Shown here: positions 30,184 through 38,607 of the stretch, in pieces | Layout of the letters: every line of letters starts with the position of its first letter | Numbering within the stretch: position 1 is the stretch's first letter | Origin: Apilactobacillus kunkeei DSM 12361 = ATCC 700308 | GTDB lineage: Bacteria; Bacillota; Bacilli; Lactobacillales; Lactobacillaceae | DNA length: 64,000 nucleotides | Reading direction: 5' to 3' | Assembly: GCF_001281265.1 (NCBI RefSeq) | Contig: NZ_JXDB01000005.1 | Span: forward strand, 57,874 to 121,873 | Notes under the pieces: generated by a model | Database searches by the model: none | Told to the model about the DNA's origin: nothing | Seen by the model: only the letters and a program-made list of their open reading frames with translations | Program-made: the position numbers and the translations under genes

Positions 30184-32145
30184 ATGCAGCTTATTGAAAT
30201 TATTTTATTTTTAACGTTACTACTGCTTCTATCAACAATCGTTAATCACTATGTTAAGGCCATTCCGGTTAGTTTAATCCAGGTCGTTTTTGGATGTGGA
30301 TTAGCATTGATTGGTAACTTCAGCATTAACCTAAGTACAGACTGGTTTTTACTATTATTCATTGCACCGTTGCTATTTAATGACGGGCGTCGTTTTCCCA
30401 AGGATGAACTTTGGGAATTGAGATGGCCCATCTTCGCAAACGCAATCATCTTAGTATTTATCACCATGTTCTTTGGTGGTTTGTTAATTTATAAATTAAT
30501 TCCATCAATGCCACTTCCAGTAGCATTCTCATTAGCTGCCATTCTATCGCCAACCGATCCTATTGCAGTTGAATCAATCGCCAAAAAGGTGCGCTTGCCA
30601 AAGAACATTTTGCACTTGGTAAACGGAGAAAGTCTAATCAATGATGCCAGTGGCTTGATTGGTTTTAAGTATGCCATCGCCGCAACTGTTTATGGTGCTT
30701 TCTCATTAAAGAATGCCGTAGGAGACTTCTTCTACATCAGTATTGTTGGTGCCATCATTGGGGTAGCCACAATGTTAGTGATCTCATTAGTGCGTAAGTG
30801 GTTATACAAGAACGGTTTAACCAACTTAGTATTTAATGTTGTTTTACAAATCGTTTCACCATTCGTTATTTACTTGCTTTCTGAAGACGTTTTCCATGCT
30901 TCGGGGGTAATTGCGGTGGTAACAGCCGGAATCGTCTACCACGTGAACAACACATCAACTCAATCATCATCAGCTGAATTACAATTAATTAGTGAACAAG
31001 CATGGAACATTATCGTTTACCTATTAAACGGAATCGTGTTCTTGATTCTAGGAATTGAACTACCATTTGCGATGGAAGCCGTTATTAACGACATGAAGTT
31101 CAATACATTCCAATCAATTGGTTATGCCGTTGTGACATGGTTGATTATTCTAATCATTAGAATTGTGTGGATTATTCTATACGAAATCTGTCACAACCTA
31201 ATTACCACTAAGAAGATTGGACCCATCGACATCAGAGCAGCAAATATTGTTGGTTTCTCAGGTGTTCGTGGTGCCATCACGATGGCCGGAATTCTTTCCA
31301 TTCCATTGATTACCGTTCAAAACGAAGCGTTTCCTGATCGTGAATTAGTACTATTCATTGCATCAATCGTTATCGTTTTAAGTTTACTAGCTGCGGTAAT
31401 TGTATTGCCATTGATTTCTAAAAATGATCCGGTCGTTTCTTACAACAACGATAACCATTGGAGTGAAGAAAAGGCGCGTATCTACGTGTTAAACTACGTG
31501 ATTGATGACATCAAACAAATGGAACGTCCGGACAAACACATTTGCAACATTTTAATTGATCAATGCGAATTGATGATTAGACAACTATCTTCAATCAAAC
31601 CGGATGAATTAGAAAAGAGCATTCGTTCATTGGCCGTTGAATATGAACACCAAGCGGTTAAGAAATTAGTCGCAGACAATGTTGTTACCAGCAAGGAAGC
31701 CAATGCGATTAACTACCAAATTAACCACCGTGAATTGAAGAACTTAGTTGCATTTAACGATTTCAACTTCAAGCTAGAATTTATGTCAGCTATTCAAACA
31801 ACTAAGTTATGGCTATTCAAACAACGTTCTGACAAGGAACAAAAACTAAAGATTCAAAAAGCTTTGATTATGGTCAATGACTATACCGTTCAAAAACTAA
31901 AAGAACATGGTGATTCTAAAGTCATTAAATCAATTGTGGATGAATACACCAACCTTAGTTTGGCTTTAAGAACTCGTTCATTGGATTACGAAAAGTACTA
32001 CCGTATTGCCAAGGAACGTGAGCTAGAAGCTTACCGTAAGGGAATTCAAGAATTATTGATCAACGATAAGATTAGTTTGAAACTTGCTTCTAAGCTAAGA
32101 CAAGAAGTTAACTACGTTGAAAATAACGAATTAAGCACAGACTAA
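30184..32145 (+). CDS. Cation:proton antiporter, CPA1 (NhaP-like) family
   Basis: A 653-residue protein with about 12 membrane helices in the first 410 residues and a long soluble tail (about 420-653, helical and charged). The CPA1 core is visible as ILSPTDPIAVESIA, NGESLINDASGLIGFKYA (with the ND dyad) and GFSGVRGAITMAGILSIPL. Members exchange Na+ or K+ for H+ and support pH and salt tolerance. GGGGATAA precedes ATG 30184. It is probably cotranscribed with murB and ends at a bidirectional terminator. Confidence 0.9.
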   Translation: MQLIEIILFLTLLLLLSTIVNHYVKAIPVSLIQVVFGCGLALIGNFSINLSTDWFLLLFIAPLLFNDGRRFPKDELWELRWPIFANAIILVFITMFFGGLLIYKLIPSMPLPVAFSLAAILSPTDPIAVESIAKKVRLPKNILHLVNGESLINDASGLIGFKYAIAATVYGAFSLKNAVGDFFYISIVGAIIGVATMLVISLVRKWLYKNGLTNLVFNVVLQIVSPFVIYLLSEDVFHASGVIAVVTAGIVYHVNNTSTQSSSAELQLISEQAWNIIVYLLNGIVFLILGIELPFAMEAVINDMKFNTFQSIGYAVVTWLIILIIRIVWIILYEICHNLITTKKIGPIDIRAANIVGFSGVRGAITMAGILSIPLITVQNEAFPDRELVLFIASIVIVLSLLAAVIVLPLISKNDPVVSYNNDNHWSEEKARIYVLNYVIDDIKQMERPDKHICNILIDQCELMIRQLSSIKPDELEKSIRSLAVEYEHQAVKKLVADNVVTSKEANAINYQINHRELKNLVAFNDFNFKLEFMSAIQTTKLWLFKQRSDKEQKLKIQKALIMVNDYTVQKLKEHGDSKVIKSIVDEYTNLSLALRTRSLDYEKYYRIAKERELEAYRKGIQELLINDKISLKLASKLRQEVNYVENNELSTD

Positions 32146-32173
32146 AAAAGACAGCCAATAAAGGCTGTCTTTT
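32146..32173. terminator. Bidirectional terminator after the antiporter gene
   Basis: AAAAGACAGCC and GGCTGTCTTTT form a perfect 11-bp stem. It serves the antiporter gene (plus) and the convergent DUF1361 gene (minus). Confidence 0.9.
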
Positions 32174-32175
32174 CA

Positions 32176-32835
32176 TTATTCTTTTGAATCTTTCACATCT
32201 TTTAGGATTAGATATAAAATCCAGTAGATAAAGCATTGAACAATTGTCATGATGACAACAAATACTAACATTTTTAACGTCCACATCTCAGTTAGTTGTT
32301 TAATCACCAAGCGAGGTGAGAATAATAAGTAGATGGTGTGGAATCTAAGGAATCTACCAACGTAAATTCCAATTGATGAAACGACGTTTAAAGCAAAGAT
32401 TAGCAATACTTTGGCCAATTTAGAATGGATTGAAAAGAATGCGAAGCAACGGTTTACGATTTGAAATAATCCATAGAAACCAAGCATTGAGCATCCTAAA
32501 GCACTAATCATTAAGAATGAGTAGTTCATCCACATGTGAGCAGATAATCTTAATAGTCCGTTCGTTCCATATGGTTGAAGTAGTGATAAATGGAATAAGT
32601 CGGTCAATAGGTAGGGTGCATTTGGATAGAAAATTAACCAAAGTGCAAAGATTGGCCAAAAAATCCATGACTTTTCAACGTACTTATTTGTTAGTTCCAA
32701 ACTCAGTTCAATGGGGATGTAACCCAAGAAGGTGTTTAATACTAAAAATTCAAACGGTGGCTTTGCGACCACGAATAAAAATATTATCCACAAAATGAAA
32801 AATAGGCGTACTTGCCAACGTGCGTTTTTAAACAT
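32176..32835 (-). CDS. DUF1361 domain integral membrane protein
   Basis: A 219-residue membrane protein with about six hydrophobic segments. The segment IFYPNAPYLLTDLFHL is the hallmark of the DUF1361 family, whose function is not established. It starts at ATG 32835 on the minus strand, convergent with the antiporter gene and divergent from cdaA. Nothing nearby points to a role, although it sits next to wall-precursor genes. Confidence 0.85.
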   Translation of the reverse strand: MFKNARWQVRLFFILWIIFLFVVAKPPFEFLVLNTFLGYIPIELSLELTNKYVEKSWIFWPIFALWLIFYPNAPYLLTDLFHLSLLQPYGTNGLLRLSAHMWMNYSFLMISALGCSMLGFYGLFQIVNRCFAFFSIHSKLAKVLLIFALNVVSSIGIYVGRFLRFHTIYLLFSPRLVIKQLTEMWTLKMLVFVVIMTIVQCFIYWILYLILKDVKDSKE

Positions 32836-32995
32836 GATTTGGACCCCTCAATATATTATTAACCCTATTTTAAACCTTAAACGGGAAATATTGAATGATT
32901 ATTACTTAAAAATTCTATCAAAAATGATAATGCTAAAAATAAACGAAAATGAGTGATATAATATAAAATATGAATGAAATTATGGAGGAATAGGT

Positions 32996-33841
32996 ATGGG
33001 GATAAATTGGAGTAACATCTTAACACTAAGTAACCTTTTAGATATCTTAGTTGTTTGGTTCATTATCTATGAGGTAATTATCTTACTTAAGGGCACAAAA
33101 GCTGTCCAATTATTCCGTGGTGTTTTAGTAATTGCCATTGTGAAAATTATCAGTGTAATCTTCGGATTTACAACTGTATCATACTTAACTGACCAAGTTA
33201 TTAACTGGGGAGTTATAGCGATCATTATTATTTTCCAACCTGAAATCAGACGTGGCCTAGAACATTTAGGTCGAGGCTCAATTATTAAACATGCACAAAA
33301 CCAAAACGTTGAAAATGAGAAGATGATTTTGGAACTTGATAAAGCCATCCAATATATGTCAAAACGTAGAATTGGTGCTTTAATGACAATTCAAATGGAT
33401 ACCGGATTGGAAGACTACATCGAAACTGGAATTAAGTTAGATGCTGATATCACCGGTGAACTTTTGATTAATACATTTATTCCAAATACACCATTGCATG
33501 ATGGTGCCGTTATTATCAGTAATAACCGTGTTGCCGTAGCAGCTGCATACCTACCATTGTCACAAAGTAACCTAATTCCAAAGGAATTGGGAACTAGACA
33601 CCGTGCAGCCGTTGGTATTTCTGAAGTAACTGATGCCTTAACCATTGTTATCTCTGAAGAAACAGGGGAAGTATCAATTACCAAGAACAACGAATTATTA
33701 CGTGGAATGAATAAGGACGACTATATGAAGTTCTTACGTGATCAATTGATTACTAAGCAAGATTCAATGAATAAGAACTTATTTACAACCATCTTTAATT
33801 GGTTCGACAAAATCAAGCAATCAACAGGGGGGCAAAAGTAA
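32996..33841 (+). CDS. cdaA: Diadenylate cyclase CdaA (c-di-AMP synthase)
   Basis: CdaA condenses two ATP into c-di-AMP, the messenger that controls potassium uptake and turgor. The 281-residue protein has N-terminal membrane helices (about residues 8-80) and the DAC domain with PLHDGAVII and GTRHRAAVGISE, the catalytic motifs. Its partner cdaR overlaps the stop codon (TAATG), and glmM follows, the conserved cdaA-cdaR-glmM unit in which CdaR and GlmM regulate CdaA. TGGAGGAA precedes ATG 32996. The Kup potassium transporter near 44 kb is a plausible c-di-AMP target. Confidence 0.96.
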   Translation: MGINWSNILTLSNLLDILVVWFIIYEVIILLKGTKAVQLFRGVLVIAIVKIISVIFGFTTVSYLTDQVINWGVIAIIIIFQPEIRRGLEHLGRGSIIKHAQNQNVENEKMILELDKAIQYMSKRRIGALMTIQMDTGLEDYIETGIKLDADITGELLINTFIPNTPLHDGAVIISNNRVAVAAAYLPLSQSNLIPKELGTRHRAAVGISEVTDALTIVISEETGEVSITKNNELLRGMNKDDYMKFLRDQLITKQDSMNKNLFTTIFNWFDKIKQSTGGQK

Positions 33842-34800
33842 TGAAGAAGTTTAATAGCCCATGGTACCTAAGATTATTGGCATTGATTTTTGCTATCTTA
33901 TTATTTGCTTATGTTAACCAATCAAAACTTTTTGGTTCAGGCAGTAACTATGGTAGCTCTGAAGATATTACTCAATTGACTTCTAACAAGTCAGCTAATA
34001 TCTCAGTGCCACTACAATTAAACGTCGATAACAGCAAGTACTTTGTTACCGGATATCCTGAAAAAGTATCAGTTAAGATTGTAGGACCAACAGCGTTAGT
34101 TACTACCACAGTCAATACACAAAACTTTAAGGTGTATGCTGATCTTTCCAGATTAGGTGTGGGAACTCATAAGGTTCGTTTGTACCAAGATGGTTTAAAC
34201 AACGAATTGAGATACTACATCAACCCAAGTTATATCTACGTTAATATTCAACCAAGAAAGACAGTGGAATTCCCAGTTAAAGCAGAATACGAATCATCAA
34301 ACATTGCCGATGGTTATTCAGCTGGTAAACCGGTCCTTGGTACCAACAAGGTGAAGGTGACTGGAGCGGCCAACGAAATTGCTAAGATTAAGCAAGTTGT
34401 TGCTAAGCTAAGCATTCCACAAAACACCAAGAAGTCAGTCAGCTCTTCAGCTGTTTTAGAAGCATTAGACTCAAAGGGTCGAATTGTTAACGTCATCTTG
34501 ACGCCATCAACAACTTCTGTTAATTTGCCAATAAGTAGTGGAAATAATAAAAACGTTCCACTAAAACTAAAAGTTGAAAATGGCTCTAGTAACCAAAACT
34601 ATGAACTAACATCAGACACAGATAAGGTGAAGGTTTTTGGAACGAAAAAAGAGCTAGAATCAATTGATAATGTAGTCGCTTATGTTGATGTTTCTGGAAT
34701 TACATCAAAGAAAGTGGTTAATGTGGAACTAGATAAGAATCTAAATAACGTTACTGGTTTCGATCCTGAAAACATTAAAGTAACAGTTATTCCACAATAG
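33841..34800 (+). CDS. cdaR: CdaR, YbbR-domain regulator of CdaA
   Basis: A 319-residue protein with one N-terminal membrane helix (about residues 10-25, WYLRLLALIFAILLFAYVN) and an extracellular part made of about three YbbR-like repeats; ISVPLQLN, EFPVKAEY and NVPLKLKV mark their starts. CdaR modulates CdaA at the membrane. I start at ATG 33841, which overlaps the cdaA stop by one base and follows AGGGGGG; the frame itself opens earlier inside cdaA. It is shorter than the four-repeat Bacillus protein. Confidence 0.92.
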   Translation: MKKFNSPWYLRLLALIFAILLFAYVNQSKLFGSGSNYGSSEDITQLTSNKSANISVPLQLNVDNSKYFVTGYPEKVSVKIVGPTALVTTTVNTQNFKVYADLSRLGVGTHKVRLYQDGLNNELRYYINPSYIYVNIQPRKTVEFPVKAEYESSNIADGYSAGKPVLGTNKVKVTGAANEIAKIKQVVAKLSIPQNTKKSVSSSAVLEALDSKGRIVNVILTPSTTSVNLPISSGNNKNVPLKLKVENGSSNQNYELTSDTDKVKVFGTKKELESIDNVVAYVDVSGITSKKVVNVELDKNLNNVTGFDPENIKVTVIPQ

Positions 34801-34836
34801 ATTTTAAAGAATCGAATGATGAATGGAGATAAAATT

Positions 34837-36189
34837 ATGAAGTATTTTGGAACAGACGGAGTTAGAGGGGTAGCTAACAAGGACTTAAGCCCTGAACTAG
34901 CTTTCAAATGTGGACGTGCCGGTGGGTACATTTTAACCAAGCACAGCCAAGTAGAAGGACAACCCCAAGTATTAGTTGCGAGAGATACAAGAATTTCTGG
35001 ACAAATGCTAGAAAGTGCTTTAATTGCTGGTTTACTATCAGTCGGAATTGAAGTTCTTCAATTGGGGGTTGTTACAACCCCAGGTGTTGCTTACCTTGTT
35101 AGAACTCAAGGAGCAGCTGCTGGTGTTATGATAACTGCCTCACATAATCCAGCTGAATACAACGGTATCAAGTTCTTTGGTTCAGATGGTTACAAGCTAT
35201 CAGATGAATTAGAAGAAGAAATAGAAGCAATTCTAGAAGCTGACAAGGATGATTTACCACGTCCATCAGCTAAGGGTCTAGGTAGTGTTGATGATTACTC
35301 AGAAGGTAGTCAAAAATACATTCGTTTCCTAGAACAAACAGTTCCTGATGACCTATCAGGTATGAAGATTTGTGTTGATTCAGCAAACGGTGCAACAAGT
35401 AACCTAGTATCACGCTTATATGCGGACTTAGGTATTGAATTTGAAACCATGGCAACTATGCCAAACGGTATTAACATCAACGACCAAGTTGGTTCAACTC
35501 ACCCAGAAAAACTACAAAAGATGGTTGTCGAACAAGGTGCTGAAATTGGACTAGCATTTGATGGTGACGGTGACCGTTGTTTAGCTGTTGATGAAAACGG
35601 TGAACTAGTCGACGGTGACAAGATTATGTACATTTGTGGTAAGTACATGTCGGATCATGGTCGTCTAAAACAAGATACTGTGGTAACTACAGTTATGAGT
35701 AACCTAGGTATGTACAAGGCAATGGAAGCAAACGGTATGCACAATGTTCAAACCAAGGTTGGGGACAGATATGTTGTTGAAGAAATGAACAAATCTGGTT
35801 ACAACCTAGGTGGAGAACAATCAGGACACATCGTCTTCCTAGACTTCAACACTACCGGTGATGGATTACTAACTAGTTTACAATTACTACACGTAATGAA
35901 GGACACTGGTAAGAAGTTATCAGAACTTGCTGATGAAGTAACTAAGTACCCACAACAACTAATCAACGTTAAGGTTAGCGACAAAGATGGTGCTCAAGCA
36001 GATGATCAAGTAAAAGCAGTTATCGCTGAAGTTGAAAAAGAAATGAACGGTGACGGTCGTGTCCTAGTTCGTCCTAGTGGTACTGAACCACTACTACGTG
36101 TGATGGCAGAAGCCCCAACACAAGAATTAGTAGATGGCTACACTAAACGTATTGCAGACGTTGTTCAAGAACGTTTTGAAATTGAATAA
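34837..36189 (+). CDS. glmM: Phosphoglucosamine mutase
   Basis: GlmM converts glucosamine-6-phosphate to glucosamine-1-phosphate for peptidoglycan. The 450-residue protein starts [16 protein letters not shown], has the phosphoserine Ser102 in [11 protein letters not shown], the Mg2+ loop [12 protein letters not shown], the sugar loop GGEQSGH and the phosphate loop [13 protein letters not shown] start at ATG 34837, the usual N-terminus; ATG 34816 is in frame but adds seven atypical residues. It closes the cdaA operon and sits upstream of glmS. Confidence 0.96.
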   Translation: MKYFGTDGVRGVANKDLSPELAFKCGRAGGYILTKHSQVEGQPQVLVARDTRISGQMLESALIAGLLSVGIEVLQLGVVTTPGVAYLVRTQGAAAGVMITASHNPAEYNGIKFFGSDGYKLSDELEEEIEAILEADKDDLPRPSAKGLGSVDDYSEGSQKYIRFLEQTVPDDLSGMKICVDSANGATSNLVSRLYADLGIEFETMATMPNGININDQVGSTHPEKLQKMVVEQGAEIGLAFDGDGDRCLAVDENGELVDGDKIMYICGKYMSDHGRLKQDTVVTTVMSNLGMYKAMEANGMHNVQTKVGDRYVVEEMNKSGYNLGGEQSGHIVFLDFNTTGDGLLTSLQLLHVMKDTGKKLSELADEVTKYPQQLINVKVSDKDGAQADDQVKAVIAEVEKEMNGDGRVLVRPSGTEPLLRVMAEAPTQELVDGYTKRIADVVQERFEIE

Positions 36190-36195
36190 AAAATT

Positions 36196-36224
36196 AAAAG
36201 CAATCTAATTAGATTGCTTTTTTT
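36196..36224 (+). terminator. Rho-independent terminator after glmM
   Basis: AAAAGCAATCT and AGATTGCTTTT form a stem around AATT, followed by more T. It separates glmM from glmS. Confidence 0.9.
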
Positions 36225-36245
36225 ATTGCCATTTTTTACTGTAAA

Positions 36246-36371
36246 TTAGTCCATACCAATTTGATAAATTGTATAAAATGAGTCGAATTTAATCTTCATT
36301 TTCTTTCTATTATGCTTGTTGATACCAACATGACGCAATTTTTTAATTTTTTGCATAAACTATACCAATTT
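36246..36371 (+). promoter_or_regulatory. Three candidate GntR/NagR-type operator sites upstream of glmS
   Basis: Site 1 (36246-36262) reads on the minus strand as AATTGGTATGGACTAA. Site 2 (36318-36329) is GTTGATACCAAC. Site 3 (36358-36371) reads on the minus strand as AATTGGTATAGTT and overlaps the first -35 box. All share the TTGGTAT half-site of NagR/YvoA operators (consensus near ATTGGTATAGACCAAT), the GntR-family regulators of N-acetylglucosamine use. The regulator gene is not in this window. A glmS ribozyme is not visible in this 302-base leader. Confidence 0.5.
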
Positions 36372-36412
36372 GACATTTATCAATTGACATTGATAATTAA
36401 AACTTGTAATCT
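36370..36412 (+). promoter_or_regulatory. Overlapping candidate glmS promoters
   Basis: Two consensus -35 boxes lie close together: TTGACA 36370-36375 with GATAAT 36392-36397 (16 bases), and TTGACA 36384-36389 with TAATCT 36407-36412 (17 bases). Either would give an mRNA leader of about 75-95 bases. Confidence 0.55.
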
Positions 36413-36491
36413 AGAATATGTCGAAAATGATAAAAAAGATATAAATTTATTTAAAACAATTAATAAATAAAGAGTGAAAGGAAAATATAAT

Positions 36492-38315
36492 ATGTGTGGA
36501 ATTGTTGGTGTAACAGGAAACAAAAATGCCGTTGATATTTTAGTTAATGGTTTACAAAAGCTAGAATACCGTGGTTATGATTCTGCTGGATTATACGTAA
36601 ACGATGAAGGTAAGAAAGATTACCTTGTAAAGAGAACTGGTGCGATTAGTAATCTAAGAGACGCCGTAAATGATATGAAGATTAACGGAAGTGCAGGAAT
36701 TGCACATACTAGATGGGCTACTCATGGAGGAGTAACTGTCGAAAACGCACATCCTCACTTCTCACAAGACAAGAGATTCTACCTAGTTCACAATGGTGTT
36801 ATCGAAAACTACCGTGATCTAAAGGAAAAATACCTAAGTGATGTTGAATTCACTTCACAAACTGATACAGAAGTTGTTGTTCAATTAGTTGACCACTTCG
36901 CTGTAACTGAAAACCTAAGTGCTAAAGAAGCATTTAAGAAGACTTTATCACTATTAAAGGGTGCTTCATACGCATTCCAATTAATGGATAGAGAAGAACC
37001 AAACACTATCTACGTTGCTAAGAACAAGAGTCCATTATTAATCGGTCTGGGTGAAGACTGCAACGTTGTATGTTCAGATTCTCTAGCAATGCTAAACGTT
37101 ACTCATGACTTCCTAGAATTGGATGACGGTGACTTTGTGACCGTTAAACCAGATTCAGTAACTATCGAAAACAAAGATGGTGAAGTCGTAACCGATAGAC
37201 AACCATTCCACGTTGATATCGATGCTAGTGACACTGACAAGGGTACTTACCCATACTACATGCTAAAAGAAATTGACGAACAACCAAACGTTATGAGAAA
37301 GCTTTCAGCTGAATACCTAAACGAAAACGGTGATCCAGTGATTGAAGACGACTTATTAGATTCAATTAAAGAATCAGACCGTCTATACATCATCGCTGCC
37401 GGTACTAGTTACCACGCTGGTTTAGTTGGTAAGGAACTATTTGAAAAGTTGGCACAAGTACCTACTGAAGTTCATGTTTCTTCAGAATTTGCTTACAACA
37501 TGCCATTACTTTCAAAGAGACCATTCTTTATCTTCTTAAGTCAAAGTGGTGAAACAGCTGATAGTCGTGAAGTATTAGTTAACCTAAACCAATTAGGATA
37601 CAAGAGTTTAACAATTACAAACGTTGCTAACTCAACACTTTCACGTGAATCAAACTACACATTACTACTACATGCTGGTCCAGAAATCTCAGTTGCATCA
37701 ACTAAGGCATACACAGCTCAAATTACTGTTGAAGCTATCCTAGCTAAGGCTTTAGGCGAATCATCAGAAATTAAGGCTGCTAAAGACTTTAACTTGAAGC
37801 AACAACTAGGTTTCGTTGCCACTGGTATGCAATCAATCGTTGACGAAAAGGAAATGATTAACGAAATTTCTAAGAAGTACTTCGTAAATGCTAACCGTGC
37901 ATTCTACATTGGTAGAGGAATTGACTACTTCGTTTCATTAGAATCATCATTGAAACTAAAGGAAATTTCATACATTCTAGCTGAAGGTTTTGCTTCAGGA
38001 GAATTAAAACACGGAACCATTGCTTTGATTGAAGAAAACACACCAGTTGTTGGTATTATTACTCAATCAAACACTGCTGGGTTAACTAGAAGTAACCTAG
38101 AAGAAACCATGGCTCGTGGTGCTAAGGCAATTACCATTGCTACTGAATCCCTTGCCAAGAAAAACGATGATATCGTTATTCCAGACGTTGATCAACTATT
38201 AACACCACTATTGAGTGTTATTCCTGCTCAACTATTGGCTTACTACACTAGTTTGAACAAGGGCTTAGATGTTGACCATCCAAGAAACCTTGCTAAGAGT
38301 GTTACTGTTCAATAA
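36492..38315 (+). CDS. glmS: Glutamine-fructose-6-phosphate aminotransferase (isomerizing)
   Basis: GlmS makes glucosamine-6-phosphate, the first step to peptidoglycan amino sugars. The 607-residue protein starts MCGIVGVTG, where Cys2 is the glutaminase nucleophile, followed by GYDSAGLYV, HTRWATHGGVTVENAHPH and HNGVIENY. The SIS domains hold AAGTSYHAGLVGK, SQSGETADSREVL and the C-terminal DVDHPRNLAKSVTVQ. I start at ATG 36492 behind GAAAGGA; the frame begins at GTG 36474 but must start at MCGIV for activity. Candidate NagR sites lie upstream. Confidence 0.97.
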   Translation: MCGIVGVTGNKNAVDILVNGLQKLEYRGYDSAGLYVNDEGKKDYLVKRTGAISNLRDAVNDMKINGSAGIAHTRWATHGGVTVENAHPHFSQDKRFYLVHNGVIENYRDLKEKYLSDVEFTSQTDTEVVVQLVDHFAVTENLSAKEAFKKTLSLLKGASYAFQLMDREEPNTIYVAKNKSPLLIGLGEDCNVVCSDSLAMLNVTHDFLELDDGDFVTVKPDSVTIENKDGEVVTDRQPFHVDIDASDTDKGTYPYYMLKEIDEQPNVMRKLSAEYLNENGDPVIEDDLLDSIKESDRLYIIAAGTSYHAGLVGKELFEKLAQVPTEVHVSSEFAYNMPLLSKRPFFIFLSQSGETADSREVLVNLNQLGYKSLTITNVANSTLSRESNYTLLLHAGPEISVASTKAYTAQITVEAILAKALGESSEIKAAKDFNLKQQLGFVATGMQSIVDEKEMINEISKKYFVNANRAFYIGRGIDYFVSLESSLKLKEISYILAEGFASGELKHGTIALIEENTPVVGIITQSNTAGLTRSNLEETMARGAKAITIATESLAKKNDDIVIPDVDQLLTPLLSVIPAQLLAYYTSLNKGLDVDHPRNLAKSVTVQ

Positions 38316-38325
38316 TTTATTAATC

Positions 38326-38352
38326 AAAAGGGTGCCTTGGGCACTCTTTTTT
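38326..38352 (+). terminator. Rho-independent terminator after glmS
   Basis: AAAAGGGTGCC pairs imperfectly with GGCACTCTTTT and is followed by T. It ends the glmS unit. Confidence 0.85.
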
Positions 38353-38419
38353 ATTTGATGAAAATTAAAAAGAGACTAATTTTTCTTATAAGATTTTATA
38401 AAAATTTACTGTGACATGT

Positions 38420-38425
38420 TATAAT
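38420..38425 (+). promoter_or_regulatory. Extended -10 promoter before the 40-residue ORF
   Basis: A perfect TATAAT (38420-38425) with TGT in front forms an extended -10; the -35 is weak. It is 22 bases before the small ORF start and could drive that ORF together with the GH73 gene. Confidence 0.6.
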
Positions 38426-38446
38426 CATTAACTGGGAGTGTTTTTG

Positions 38447-38569
38447 ATGAAATTTACCAAGAAAACAAAAAACAATTCGAATAAACAAGCTAAGGCGGAC
38501 AAGACTTTTAATAAGTTTAAAGAACAACAAAACCGCCTTAGTGCTAGCCGAAGAGGCGTAAAGAGGTAA
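38447..38569 (+). CDS. Small basic hypothetical protein (40 residues)
   Basis: An open frame from ATG 38447 to TAA 38567-38569 encodes 40 residues, very rich in Lys, Arg, Asn and Gln, starting MKFTKKTKNN and ending in a run of arginines. GGGAG (38434-38438) is well spaced at 8 bases and an extended -10 TATAAT lies just upstream, so expression is credible. It has no membrane segment. The charge suggests nucleic-acid, ribosome or wall-polymer binding, but I do not recognise a family. The GH73 gene follows after 38 bases, probably in the same transcript. Confidence 0.6.
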   Translation: MKFTKKTKNNSNKQAKADKTFNKFKEQQNRLSASRRGVKR

Positions 38570-38607
38570 GAGAGAATAAAAAGATGTTTAATGGAGAGAG
38601 AATAATT

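Noticed and set aside
32517..32956. Two plus-strand frames over the DUF1361 gene
   Set aside because: The DUF1361 hallmark NAPYLLTDLFHL is clear on the minus strand; the plus frames have no start signals.
36225..36491. glmS ribozyme
   Set aside because: The conserved core (AGCGCC-type segments and pseudoknots) is not visible; a covariance search would be decisive.
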